From NCBI RefSeq assembly GCF_042432815.1, contig NZ_JBHLWM010000007.1, positions 35,248 through 99,247 on the forward strand: 64,000 nucleotides of DNA, written 5' to 3'. The translations under genes and the position numbers were made by a program. The DNA is from Rhodopseudomonas telluris (lineage in GTDB: Bacteria; Pseudomonadota; Alphaproteobacteria; Rhizobiales; Xanthobacteraceae). Every line of letters begins with the position of its first letter. Within the stretch, counting starts at the first letter, position 1. Positions 38,961 to 47,791 of the stretch are shown here, in pieces. The notes beneath the pieces are model-generated. The model saw only the letters and a program-made list of their open reading frames with translations, was not told the origin of the DNA and made no database searches.

Positions 38961-40307
38961 ATGACGAGCGCGTCACCTCCGCGGTGGCAGGCGGGGCCGT
39001 TGCTGGCCGATCCGTTGCCGATGACGCTGCGCGTCTATCAGACGTTGACCGCGGGTATCGCTCCGCTTGCGCCACTGCTGATCAGGCGGCGGCTCAAGCA
39101 GGGCAAGGAAGAGCCGGCGCGGGTCGACGAGCGCCGCGGCGTCGCCGCGCATGTGCGGCCGCACGGGCCGCTGGTCTGGATCCACGGCGCCAGCGTCGGT
39201 GAGGTGCTGGCCGCCGCCGGTCTGATCGAGCGGCTGCGGGCGCTCAACCTGCGGATCCTGCTGACCTCGGGCACGGTGACGTCGGCGGCGGTGGTGGCCA
39301 AGCGGTTTCCGCCCGACATCATCCATCAGTTCATTCCCTACGACGCGCCGCGCTTCGTCGATCGCTTTCTCGATCACTGGCAGCCGTCGCTCGGGCTTTT
39401 CATCGAATCGGATCTGTGGCCGAACCTGATCCTCGGCGCGGCCGCGCGGCGGTTGCCGATGGTGCTGATCAACGGCCGGATGTCGCCGCGCTCGTTCCCG
39501 CGCTGGCAGCGCGCCTCGGCGACGATCGGCACGCTGCTCGGCAAGTTCGATATCTGCCTCGCGCAGTCGCAGATGGATGCGGAGCGCTTCTCGGCGCTCG
39601 GCAGCCCCAATGTCGTCACCACCGGCAATCTTAAGATGGACGTCGATCCGCCGCCCGGCGATCCGGCGCGGCTGGAACGGCTGATGGCGGTGACGCGCGG
39701 GCGCCCGGTGATTGTCGCCGCCTCGACGCATCCGGGCGAAGAGGAGATCCTGCTCGACGTGCATCGCACGCTGGCCGGTGTGTTTCCGACGCTGCTCACG
39801 GTGATCGTGCCGCGGCATCCGCATCGCGGCGAGCAGGTGGCGAATCTGGTCCAGGCCGCCGGGCTGCAGCCGGCGCTGCGGTCGCGCGAGCAGCTCCCGA
39901 CGGCGGCGACAGCGATCTATGTGGCGGACACGATGGGCGAGCTCGGCCTGTTCTACCGGCTGGCGCCGATCGTGTTCATGGGCGGCTCGCTGATCGAGCA
40001 CGGCGGCCAGAATCCGATCGAAGCCGTCAAGCTCGGTGCCTCGATCGTGCACGGGCCGCACGTGGCGAATTTCAACGAGGTGTATCGCGAACTCGACGAT
40101 GCCCACGGCGCGTTCATGGCGCCGGATGTCGACGCGCTGGTGCGGCGCTTCGGCCACCTGCTGTCGGACGCGCCGGCGCGCCAGGCGTCGATCGACGCCG
40201 CGAACCGGGTGGTCGAGCGGCTGGGGGGGGCGCTGGACCGCACCATCTCGGCGTTGGAGCCTTATCTGCTGCAATTGCAGATCGAGCAGGGCGCAGCCAA
40301 TGCGTGA
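38961..40307 (+). CDS. waaA: Kdo transferase WaaA (KdtA)
   Basis: A 448-residue glycosyltransferase (GT30) that adds 3-deoxy-D-manno-oct-2-ulosonic acid to lipid A precursor at the inner membrane. The N-terminal HGASVGEVLAAAGLIERL, GLFIESDLWPNL and the C-terminal FMGGSLIEHGGQNPIEAVKLG are hallmark stretches. Near the 3' end is a run of eight G at 40223-40230. The stop overlaps lpxK by eight bases. It likely belongs to an operon running from pmbA to lpxK. Confidence 0.95.
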   Translation: MTSASPPRWQAGPLLADPLPMTLRVYQTLTAGIAPLAPLLIRRRLKQGKEEPARVDERRGVAAHVRPHGPLVWIHGASVGEVLAAAGLIERLRALNLRILLTSGTVTSAAVVAKRFPPDIIHQFIPYDAPRFVDRFLDHWQPSLGLFIESDLWPNLILGAAARRLPMVLINGRMSPRSFPRWQRASATIGTLLGKFDICLAQSQMDAERFSALGSPNVVTTGNLKMDVDPPPGDPARLERLMAVTRGRPVIVAASTHPGEEEILLDVHRTLAGVFPTLLTVIVPRHPHRGEQVANLVQAAGLQPALRSREQLPTAATAIYVADTMGELGLFYRLAPIVFMGGSLIEHGGQNPIEAVKLGASIVHGPHVANFNEVYRELDDAHGAFMAPDVDALVRRFGHLLSDAPARQASIDAANRVVERLGGALDRTISALEPYLLQLQIEQGAANA

Positions 40308-41319
40308 GCCGGCCTTCTGGCACCGGCCTCCGTCTTTGCTGTCCCGCCTGCTGCTGCCGCTCGGCGCGGTGTATGGCGAAATCACCTCGAGCCGTATGCA
40401 GAAGGCTGGCCGCGAAGCCGGCGTGCCGGTGATTTGCGTCGGCAACTATCATCTCGGCGGCGCCGGCAAGACGCCGACCACGCTGGCGCTGATCGATCTG
40501 CTGCGCGAACTCGGCGAGCGTCCGGTGGTGCTCAGCCGCGGATATGGCGGCCGGCTGCAGGGACCGATCGGCGTCGATCCGATGCGCCACGCGGCCGCCG
40601 ATGTCGGCGACGAGCCGCTGATGATGGCGAGCCGCGTGCCGGTGGTGGTCGCGCGCGACCGCATCGACGGTGCGGCGCTGGCGCGCTCGCAGGGCGCGAG
40701 CGTGATCGTCATGGACGACGGCTTTCAGAATCCGGCGCTGATCAAGCATGTGTCGCTGATCGTGATCGACAGCCGCCGCGGCGTCGGCAATGGCTGCGTG
40801 TTTCCCGCCGGTCCGTTGCGCGCGCCGTTGCCGCTGCAGGTCGCGCGCACCGACGCGCTGATCATTGTCGGCGATGGGGAGGCCGCGAACGGCATTGCGG
40901 CGCAGGTCGCCGCACGCGGCGGTCCGGTGCTGCGTGCGCAGCTTCGGCCTGATGCCGGATCGATCGAAGCGTTGAAGGGGCGTCGCGTCTCGGCCTTCGC
41001 GGGGATCGGCGATCCGGAGCGTTTCTTTGCGACGCTCCGCGCCAGTGGTGTCGACGTCGCGAGGCAGCAGGCGTTCCCGGATCATCATCCGTTCACGCCC
41101 CACGAACTCGCGCGCCTTGCCGAACAGGCGCGCCGCGAGCGGCTGACGCTGGTGACGACCGAAAAGGATTTGTCGCGGATCGGTGCGGCGGCCACATCGT
41201 TCGGCGCCGCCATCGTGCCATTCGCCGTGACGCTGGCGTTCGACAATGCCGCTCCGCTTCGCGCGCTGCTACGCGAACGGATCAACCTGGTCCATTCGCG
41301 CCGGCGTCTCGGAGCCTGA
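40300..41319 (+). CDS. lpxK: Tetraacyldisaccharide 4'-kinase LpxK
   Basis: A 339-residue membrane-associated kinase that phosphorylates the 4' position of the lipid A disaccharide. The P-loop is visible in VGNYHLGGAGKTPT, followed by VVLSRGYGG and VIVMDDGFQNP, all typical of LpxK. The ATG at 40300 overlaps the waaA end. A lipid A that keeps a 4'-phosphate at this stage fits the presence of the gene, although some relatives later replace phosphates with galacturonic acid. Confidence 0.95.
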   Translation: MREPAFWHRPPSLLSRLLLPLGAVYGEITSSRMQKAGREAGVPVICVGNYHLGGAGKTPTTLALIDLLRELGERPVVLSRGYGGRLQGPIGVDPMRHAAADVGDEPLMMASRVPVVVARDRIDGAALARSQGASVIVMDDGFQNPALIKHVSLIVIDSRRGVGNGCVFPAGPLRAPLPLQVARTDALIIVGDGEAANGIAAQVAARGGPVLRAQLRPDAGSIEALKGRRVSAFAGIGDPERFFATLRASGVDVARQQAFPDHHPFTPHELARLAEQARRERLTLVTTEKDLSRIGAAATSFGAAIVPFAVTLAFDNAAPLRALLRERINLVHSRRRLGA

Positions 41320-41322
41320 GCT

Positions 41323-41550
41323 TCAGGATTTCAGCGTCCCGGCGTTCGGAAAGTGGCGCTCCAGAACCGCGGCCGGCGTGGCGTAGGCTTCCTTCAGGTC
41401 CACGCTCCAGTACTTCAGCTCGTCGAGCGGAATCTGGACCCCGGTCACGGCACAGCGGACATAGGTGCCCGGCGAGATCACGCGGAAATCACCGTCGAGA
41501 TACTGCACCTGCGCTTCGCCCGAGCCCGATGGGCCAAATTTGTTGAGCAC
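41323..41550 (-). CDS. DUF2093 family small protein
   Basis: A 75-residue protein with the DUF2093 pattern: GEAQVQYLDGDFRVISPGTYVRCAVTG and IPLDELKYWSVDLKEAYA. The GTG at 41550 follows AGGAGACAGCC on the minus strand. It ends four bases past the lpxK stop on the other strand, so the two converge without a visible terminator. The family is alphaproteobacterial and of unknown function; one Cys (YVRCAV) is conserved-looking but alone. Confidence 0.88.
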   Translation of the reverse strand: MLNKFGPSGSGEAQVQYLDGDFRVISPGTYVRCAVTGVQIPLDELKYWSVDLKEAYATPAAVLERHFPNAGTLKS

Positions 41551-41817
41551 GGCTGTCTCCTGGAATTCTGGCTTTTCGCGCGAAGCGGGTCGCGCGGATA
41601 ACGTGCGACACATAATCCATTTTGGCCCGAATCCAAATCGTGTCGCTCCCGGAGGTCGAGCGCCGCCGCTCATCCCGGCCTCATCCTGCTATCCGACACC
41701 CGCCGACCGCGGCAGACTGCAATCCGGCCACCGACTTGTGATGGTTCGGGCGCACCGCCACATGATAATCTTCGCTTCGGCAGGTCTTTCGACGTCTGGA
41801 GCTTTGCCGGAACCCTG

Positions 41818-42651
41818 ATGATGCGCCTGCCTCTCCTCCTGTCGATCGCCGCCTGGGTCTGCGCCGGCCATGTCGCGATCGCGGCGCCGGCCGCTCCGGA
41901 AACGGTCGAGATCCCCCGCTCAGGCGGCGTTCTGCGTGCACAGCTCTACAAGCCCGAGGGCGACGGCCCGTTTCCGGCCGTGATCGCGCTGCACGGCTGT
42001 GCCGGACTCGGCAGCCAATCGGTCGCGGTCCGGCCGCGCTATGCCGATTGGGCCGAGCAATTGCTGAAGACCGGCCACGCGGTGCTGCTGCCGGACAGTT
42101 ACGGCTCGCGCGATGTCGGCCCGCAATGTCACGCCAAGACGCGTCGGGCCACGGCGCGGCGGGAGCGGCTGGCGGATATCAGCGCGGCGCGGCACTGGCT
42201 CGCCGAGCAGCCCTGGATTCACCGTCAGCGCATCGGCCTGGTTGGTTGGGACACCGGCGCCACCGCGCTGCTCTGGGCGGTCCGCCCGCAACTGGCGCTC
42301 GCCAAGGGCGAGCCGGAGTTTCGCTCGGCCGTCGCATTCTATCCGGATTGCCGAACTTCGGCCCGGCTGGGATGGAGCGCCCGGGTGCCGACGCTGGTTC
42401 TGATCGGCGGCAATGACGACATCACCTCACCCTCCGCCTGCCGCACCATGGTGGATGGCGCGCAGGGCCGCAGCGCCCTGGCGCGGCTGGTGGTCTATCC
42501 CGGCGCATATCACGATTTCGATCTGAACGGCGTCAAGCCGCACCTCACCAGCGCCGCCGATCCCGAAGTGCCCGAGCAGGGCCATCTCGGCTTCGATCCC
42601 GCTGCGCGCAGCGACGCCGAAAAGCGGCTCGCGCATTGGCTCGGGCGCTAA
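41818..42651 (+). CDS. Secreted dienelactone-hydrolase-like protein with Asp at the nucleophile site
   Basis: A 277-residue alpha/beta-hydrolase with a signal peptide (residues 1 to about 23) and a dienelactone-hydrolase-like start (VIALHGCAGLG). The nucleophile elbow reads G-W-D-T-G, with D145 where Ser or Cys is expected. The likely partners are D201 (in GGNDDITSP) and H232 (in YPGAYHDFDLNG). Several cysteines suggest disulfides in the periplasm. An Asp nucleophile would point to dehalogenase- or epoxide-hydrolase-like chemistry, or to loss of esterase activity. It is monocistronic and converges with xseA. Confidence 0.82.
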   Translation: MMRLPLLLSIAAWVCAGHVAIAAPAAPETVEIPRSGGVLRAQLYKPEGDGPFPAVIALHGCAGLGSQSVAVRPRYADWAEQLLKTGHAVLLPDSYGSRDVGPQCHAKTRRATARRERLADISAARHWLAEQPWIHRQRIGLVGWDTGATALLWAVRPQLALAKGEPEFRSAVAFYPDCRTSARLGWSARVPTLVLIGGNDDITSPSACRTMVDGAQGRSALARLVVYPGAYHDFDLNGVKPHLTSAADPEVPEQGHLGFDPAARSDAEKRLAHWLGR

Positions 42652-42669
42652 GGCCCGCCGCTTTCGACT

Positions 42670-44292
42670 TCAGAACAGCGAGCCTTGGTCGGCCGGTTTG
42701 GCCGCGCGTTTCGGAGCCGCCTTGTGAGAGGCGGCTTTGGGCGCGGACGGCCTGAGCGCCTCGCCGCTGGCATCCCCGCCATCCGCGGTGACGCCGATCC
42801 GGCCGTCGGCGAATTCGACGCTGAGCCGGGCACCGGCGCTCACCGCCGCGGCGGCATGGACGGCATGTCCCTCCGCGTCCCGCACCAGCGCGAAGCCGCG
42901 TGCCAGCACGCCGCGATAGGACAGCGCGGTCAGCAGTTTTCCGGTGGTATCGACGCGGGCCCGCTGGCGCTCGAGCAGCGTCGCCAGCGCCCGCCGGGCG
43001 CGCTCGCCGAGTCGCAGCATCCGCTCGCGCTCGCCTGCGATCCGCATCCGCTGCGCCTGATCGTTGGCGAGCTTGGAGGCCTGCAGCCGAATTGCCAGCC
43101 CGTCAAAGCGGTCGCGGCGATGCCGCAGCACTGCGCGCGTGCAGTGCTGCAGGCGTTGGCCGCTGACGCTGAGGCGGTGCGCGCTGTGTGCGACCTGGGC
43201 GCGGAGAACCTTCAGCGTCATGCCTGCCGCCGCCTGAGCGAAGCGGCGGTGATGCGCGTGGGTGTTGGCGCGCAGCGCCCGCGGCAGCCCGGCCGACGCG
43301 CCGTCCAGCCGCTGCCGCGGCACCGCCAGCAATTCGTTGGCGGCTGGCAGCGCGCGGGCGGCGGCGCGCAGTTCGTTGCGACGGGCGTCCTGGCTGCGCG
43401 ACCAGCACAGCATCATCCGGCGCGAGAAACCGCCGACCTCGACGAACAACTCGGCGCGCACCGGCACCGCCATCTCGGCCGCGGCGGTCGGCGTCGGCGC
43501 GCGCTTGTCGGCGGCGAAATCGATCAGCGTGACGTCGGTCTCGTGGCCGACCGCGGAGATCAACGGGATCATGCTCTCGGCCGCAGCGCGGACCACGATC
43601 TCCTCGTTGAACGACCACAAATCTTCCAGCGAGCCGCCGCCGCGCGCGACGATCAAGAGATCAGGGCGCGGGATCTTCCCGCCCTCCGGCAGCGCGTTGA
43701 AGCCGCGGATCGCGGCCGCGACCTGCTCGGCGGAGCCTTCGCCCTGCACCTTGACGGGCCACACCAGCACGCGGCGCGGGAAGCGGTCTTCGAGCCGGTG
43801 CAGGATGTCGCGGATCACAGCTCCCGTGGGCGAGGTGACGACGCCGATCACCTCGGGCAGCCACGGCAGCAATTGCTTGCGCGCCTCGTCGAACAGCCCT
43901 TCGGCGCCGAGCTTGCGCTTGCGCTCTTCCATCAGCGCCATCAGCGCGCCGACGCCGGCGGGCTCCAGCGCCTCGATCACGATCTGATATTTCGACGAGC
44001 CGGGGTAGGTGGTCAGCTTGCCGGTGGCGATGACCTCGAGGCCCTCCTGCGGCTTGAACCGCATCCGCCCGACGACGCCCTTCCAGATCACCGCCTCGAT
44101 CTTGGCGCTCTCGTCCTTGAGGGCGAAATAGCAATGCCCGGACGAATGCGCGCCGCGAAACCCGGAAATCTCGCCGCGCACCCGGACGTGCCCATAGGTG
44201 TCCTCGACCGTCCGCTTGAGCGCCTGCGACAGCTCGGAGACGGTGAATTCGCCGACATTGGCAAGGGTTTCGGGGGCAAGCAGTCGGGCCAT
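42670..44292 (-). CDS. xseA: Exodeoxyribonuclease VII large subunit
   Basis: A 540-residue large subunit of exonuclease VII, which degrades single-stranded DNA to short oligonucleotides. The N-terminal OB fold (HVRVRGEISGFRGA, GHCYFALKD), the catalytic-core pattern VVTSPTGAVIRDILHRL, LIVARGGGSLEDLW and ISAVGHETDVTLID are all present. Long helical, Arg/Ala-rich sequence follows. The last 60 residues form a Lys/Ala/Pro-rich tail (APKAASHKAAPKRAAKP) that goes beyond usual family lengths near 450 and ends in the family-like DQGSLF. The partner xseB is not here. Confidence 0.94.
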   Translation of the reverse strand: MARLLAPETLANVGEFTVSELSQALKRTVEDTYGHVRVRGEISGFRGAHSSGHCYFALKDESAKIEAVIWKGVVGRMRFKPQEGLEVIATGKLTTYPGSSKYQIVIEALEPAGVGALMALMEERKRKLGAEGLFDEARKQLLPWLPEVIGVVTSPTGAVIRDILHRLEDRFPRRVLVWPVKVQGEGSAEQVAAAIRGFNALPEGGKIPRPDLLIVARGGGSLEDLWSFNEEIVVRAAAESMIPLISAVGHETDVTLIDFAADKRAPTPTAAAEMAVPVRAELFVEVGGFSRRMMLCWSRSQDARRNELRAAARALPAANELLAVPRQRLDGASAGLPRALRANTHAHHRRFAQAAAGMTLKVLRAQVAHSAHRLSVSGQRLQHCTRAVLRHRRDRFDGLAIRLQASKLANDQAQRMRIAGERERMLRLGERARRALATLLERQRARVDTTGKLLTALSYRGVLARGFALVRDAEGHAVHAAAAVSAGARLSVEFADGRIGVTADGGDASGEALRPSAPKAASHKAAPKRAAKPADQGSLF

Positions 44293-44412
44293 GCGATTCG
44301 CGTTCCTGGTTCGCCGGCAAGTTAGGGATTTGCGCTCCGCTCGCCAATCAACCCTTGCTGACCGATTTACTCTGTCGTATAGAGTTCTCTATATTCAGGC
44401 AGGGAGGCCAGC

Positions 44413-45402
44413 ATGGCGGTCGTTCGGACGATGCTTCGCATCGGGATCTTCGTCTCGGCCGGAATCGGTATCGCGGCGATCGCATTGGCGGCCGCGATCG
44501 CGGTGCCGGTCACGGCGCCTCCGCCTTTGGCGTCGATCGACGAGGGCGCTCGCGCAGTCGATCGCAGCGCGATGCCCGCGCTGTCCCGCTTCCAGGTCCG
44601 CGACGGCACCGAGCTGGCCTACCGTCGCTACAAGCCGCAGCGCGACGGCATCCGCGAGGTGGCGATCGTCGTCCACGGCTCGGCCGGCTCCAGCATCGCA
44701 GTGCATGCGCTGGCGCAGGCACTCGCGGCCCGCGGCATCGAAACCTTCGCGCCGGATATCCGCGGTCATGGCGGGTCCGGCACCCGCGGCGATATCGGCT
44801 ATCGCGGACAGCTCGCCGACGACTTTGCCGATCTCCTGGCGATGGTGCAGTCGGCCCGTCCAGGCGCGCCGCTGGTCCTGATCGGCCACTCCTCCGGCGG
44901 CGGCTTCGCGCTGCGGATGGCGGGCTCGCCGACCGGCCGCGCGCTCGCCCGCACGGTGCTGCTGGCGCCGTATCTCGGCTATCGCGAGGCGACCAACCGG
45001 CCGCAAAGCGGCGGCTGGGCAGCGCCCGACATGCCGCGCATCGTGGCGTTGCAGATGCTGCAGAGCGTCGGCTTCGCCTGCTGCGACCAGCTTCCAGTGA
45101 TCGCCTTCGCGGTGCCGCCGGGCTCGGAAAAATACGTCACCACCACCTATTCGTTCCGGCTGCTGACCGGGTTCGGACCGGGCCGCGACTTTCGCACCGA
45201 CCTCGCCGGCGCCACCGGCCCGATCACCGTGCTGGCCGGCGCGGCCGACGAACTGATGCGGCCGGAGAACTACCAGTCGACGATGGGCGAGCGCGTCCGT
45301 GTGAAGCTGCTGCCGGGCGTCGATCACATGGGCATCGTCGCCGATCCGTCGGCGTTGTCCAGCATCGTCGATGTCGTCGTCGGCGGCGGAGCCGGCACAT
45401 GA
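44413..45402 (+). CDS. Membrane-anchored alpha/beta hydrolase
   Basis: A 329-residue hydrolase with one N-terminal membrane segment (about residues 8-36), then an alpha/beta-hydrolase domain of the lysophospholipase type. Motifs are VVHGSAGSS (oxyanion hole), IRGHGGSG, the nucleophile elbow GHSSGGG, AGAADELM with the likely acid and GVDHMG with the His. The catalytic domain probably faces the periplasm. The stop overlaps the next gene (ATGA), which encodes a membrane protein, and a winged-helix regulator follows; the three seem to be one operon. Confidence 0.82.
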   Translation: MAVVRTMLRIGIFVSAGIGIAAIALAAAIAVPVTAPPPLASIDEGARAVDRSAMPALSRFQVRDGTELAYRRYKPQRDGIREVAIVVHGSAGSSIAVHALAQALAARGIETFAPDIRGHGGSGTRGDIGYRGQLADDFADLLAMVQSARPGAPLVLIGHSSGGGFALRMAGSPTGRALARTVLLAPYLGYREATNRPQSGGWAAPDMPRIVALQMLQSVGFACCDQLPVIAFAVPPGSEKYVTTTYSFRLLTGFGPGRDFRTDLAGATGPITVLAGAADELMRPENYQSTMGERVRVKLLPGVDHMGIVADPSALSSIVDVVVGGGAGT

Positions 45403-45950
45403 ACGGCATCGACGCCAAACAGGCCGCCGCGGCGCTGTCGGACATCGAGACGATCGTCCGGCAGGTGCGCCAGTCGCGGATCTACGACCTCACCAGCCTG
45501 ATCCTGATGCAATGGGGCGCGCTGGTGATCGCCGGCTACATCGCCTCCTATGCGTGGCCGCGCGCCGCCGGCTGGGTCTGGATCGCCGTCAACGTCGTTG
45601 GCGTCGCCGGCACCTTCGCGATCGGCATGCTGGCGCGCCGCCGCAGCGGCGTCGGCTTCGATGCCCGGATTCCGCTGGCGTTGCTGCTCTTCCTCGCGTT
45701 CGGCTATCTCAATTGCTATCTCGGCCATTTCGGCCCGCGTGAGCTCGGCGTGTTCTGGCCGATTTATTTCATGACGGTTTACAGCATTGCCGGCCTGTGG
45801 TTCGGCCGTGCCTTCGTGGTGATCGGCGTCGGCATCATCATTCTGACGCTCATCGGCTATTTCTACGTCGGACCGTGGTTCGACTTGTGGATGGCCCTGG
45901 TCAATGGCGGCGGCCTCATCCTCGGCGGCCTGTGGATGCGCCGGGACTGA
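45399..45950 (+). CDS. Integral membrane protein of unknown function
   Basis: A 183-residue protein with a short soluble start (SDIETIVRQVRQSRIYD) and five to six hydrophobic segments. It resembles no family I can name firmly. The ATG lies in an ATGA overlap with the hydrolase gene, and the winged-helix regulator gene starts two bases after its stop. That tight order suggests that membrane protein, hydrolase and regulator act together, for example in sensing or repairing a lipid or envelope condition. Confidence 0.75.
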   Translation: MNGIDAKQAAAALSDIETIVRQVRQSRIYDLTSLILMQWGALVIAGYIASYAWPRAAGWVWIAVNVVGVAGTFAIGMLARRRSGVGFDARIPLALLLFLAFGYLNCYLGHFGPRELGVFWPIYFMTVYSIAGLWFGRAFVVIGVGIIILTLIGYFYVGPWFDLWMALVNGGGLILGGLWMRRD

Positions 45951-45952
45951 CG

Positions 45953-46255
45953 ATGGCCGAGTTCGACGACATCATCCACCAGCCGCTGCGGCTGAAGATC
46001 ATGGCGGCGCTGAATGCGCTGCCCGCCGCGCAGGGGCTTGAATTCCCGCGGCTCAAGAAGCTCACGGGTGCGACCGACGGCAATCTCGGCGCCCATATCG
46101 AGACGCTTGCGAAAGCCGGCTATGTGGCGGTCGACAAGGCCTTCGTCGGCAAGAAGCCGCAAACGACGGTGACCGCCACGGGGGCCGGCCGCGCCGCCTT
46201 CGCCCGCCATGTCGCGGCCCTGCAGGAGATTATCGCTGCCGGCCATGACCGGTAA
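45953..46255 (+). CDS. Winged-helix transcriptional regulator (HTH_34-like)
   Basis: A 100-residue single-domain DNA-binding protein. IIHQPLRLKIMAALNALP is a typical first helix, LEFPRLKKLTGATDGNLGAHIETLAKAGYV is the helix-turn-helix, and KKPQTTVTATGAGRAAFARHVAAL gives the wing and last helix. This is the small winged-helix type often found next to membrane proteins of unknown function. It has no ligand domain, so it may respond by protein contact, possibly with the membrane protein encoded just before it. Confidence 0.85.
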   Translation: MAEFDDIIHQPLRLKIMAALNALPAAQGLEFPRLKKLTGATDGNLGAHIETLAKAGYVAVDKAFVGKKPQTTVTATGAGRAAFARHVAALQEIIAAGHDR

Positions 46256-46348
46256 CGACATATCCACATGCGCGCCGCGGGCCGTTGCCCCGCATCGAAG
46301 GCGTGTTACACCCCGGCTTCGGATCCACGGGTACGGTCGGGCGGCGCA

Positions 46349-47632
46349 ATGAACATTCTCCTCCTCGGTTCGGGCGGGCGCGAACACGCGCTGGCGTGGA
46401 AGATCGCGGCCTCGCCGCTGGTCACCAAGCTGTTCTGCGCGCCGGGCAATGCCGGCATCGCCCGCGAGGCGATCTGCGTGCCGCTCGACGTCACCGACCA
46501 CCAGGCGGTGATCGCGTTCTGCAGGGACAAGGACATCGAGCTGGTGGTGGTCGGGCCGGAGGCGCCGCTCGCCGCCGGCATTGTCGACGATCTCGCGGCG
46601 GTCGGCATCAAGGCGTTCGGACCCAGCAAGGCGGCGGCCCAGCTCGAGGGCTCCAAGGGCTTCACCAAGGATCTGTGCAAGGCGCACGACATCCCCACCG
46701 CCGCCTATGAGCGCTTCAGCGATTCCGCCGCCGCCAAGGCCTATATTCGCGTGCAGGGCGCGCCGATCGTCGTCAAGGCGGACGGTCTCGCCGCCGGCAA
46801 GGGCGTCGTGGTGGCGATGACGCTGGCTGAGGCGGAAGCTGCGATCGACATGATGTTCGGCGGCGCGCTCGGCGATGCCGGCGTCGAGGTCGTGGTCGAG
46901 GACTTCCTGATCGGCGAGGAGGCGTCGTTCTTCGTGCTGTGCGACGGCGAGCACGCGCTGCCGCTCGCCACCGCGCAGGACCACAAGCGCGCCTATGACG
47001 GCGACAAGGGGCCGAACACCGGCGGCATGGGTGCGTATTCGCCGGCGCCGGTGATGACGGATGCGGTCTGCAAGCAGGCGATGGAGCAGATCATCTACCC
47101 GACCCTGAAGGCCATGAAGGCGATGGGCGCGCCGTTCAAGGGCGTGCTGTTCGCCGGCCTGATGATCACCGACGAAGGCCCGCAACTGATCGAATACAAC
47201 GTCCGCTTCGGCGATCCGGAATGCCAGGTGCTGATGATGCGGATGATGTCCGACATCGTCCCGGCGCTGCTCGCCTGCGTCGATGGCCAGCTCAAGCATT
47301 TCACGCTGCGCTGGTACGAAGAGCCGGCGCTGACCGTGGTGATGGCCGCGAAGGGCTATCCGGGCGCTTACGAGAAGGGCACCCGCATCGCCGGCCTCGA
47401 CCGCGCCGAGAAGATCTCCGGCGTGCAGATTTTCCACGCCGGCACGATGGCGTCGGGCGACTGGATCCTCGCCAATGGCGGCCGCGTGCTCGCCGTCACC
47501 GCCTCGGCCAAGACCGTCGCCGAAGCGCAGCGCCGCGCCTATGAGGCGATCGGCGTCATCAACTGGCCCGAAGGCTTCTGCCGCCGCGACATCGGCTGGC
47601 AGGCGGTGGCGCGGGAACGCCGGAAGAAGTAG
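46349..47632 (+). CDS. purD: Phosphoribosylamine-glycine ligase (GAR synthetase)
   Basis: A 427-residue ATP-grasp enzyme of purine synthesis joining glycine to 5-phosphoribosylamine. It begins MNILLLGSGGREHALAWK and has VGPEAPLAAGIVD, VKADGLAAGKGVVVA and YNVRFGDPECQVLMMR, all diagnostic. The length is normal. The ATG at 46349 lies 93 bases after the regulator stop. A family A repeat follows its stop. It is placed beside unrelated genes, as is common for purD in this group. Confidence 0.97.
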   Translation: MNILLLGSGGREHALAWKIAASPLVTKLFCAPGNAGIAREAICVPLDVTDHQAVIAFCRDKDIELVVVGPEAPLAAGIVDDLAAVGIKAFGPSKAAAQLEGSKGFTKDLCKAHDIPTAAYERFSDSAAAKAYIRVQGAPIVVKADGLAAGKGVVVAMTLAEAEAAIDMMFGGALGDAGVEVVVEDFLIGEEASFFVLCDGEHALPLATAQDHKRAYDGDKGPNTGGMGAYSPAPVMTDAVCKQAMEQIIYPTLKAMKAMGAPFKGVLFAGLMITDEGPQLIEYNVRFGDPECQVLMMRMMSDIVPALLACVDGQLKHFTLRWYEEPALTVVMAAKGYPGAYEKGTRIAGLDRAEKISGVQIFHAGTMASGDWILANGGRVLAVTASAKTVAEAQRRAYEAIGVINWPEGFCRRDIGWQAVARERRKK

Positions 47633-47652
47633 GAGCGTTGACGGCCTGGCGC

Positions 47653-47771
47653 CGTCATTGCGAGGAGCGAAGCGACGAAGCAATCCAGCTTTGTGCACGG
47701 CGCTCCTGGATTGCTTCGCGGAGCCTGTCATCGGGCGGCGCTTCGCGCCGACCCGTTGGCTCGCAATGACG
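47653..47771. repeat. Dispersed palindromic repeat, family A (copy 3, long form)
   Basis: It begins CGTCATTGCGAGGAGCGAAG and ends TGGCTCGCAATGACG, with AGCAATCCAG and TGGATTGCTTCG arms. At 119 bases it is longer than copies 1 and 2 because of extra sequence before the final arm. It starts 20 bases after the purD stop. Confidence 0.9.
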
Positions 47772-47791
47772 AAACGTAGGAGTATCCGCCG

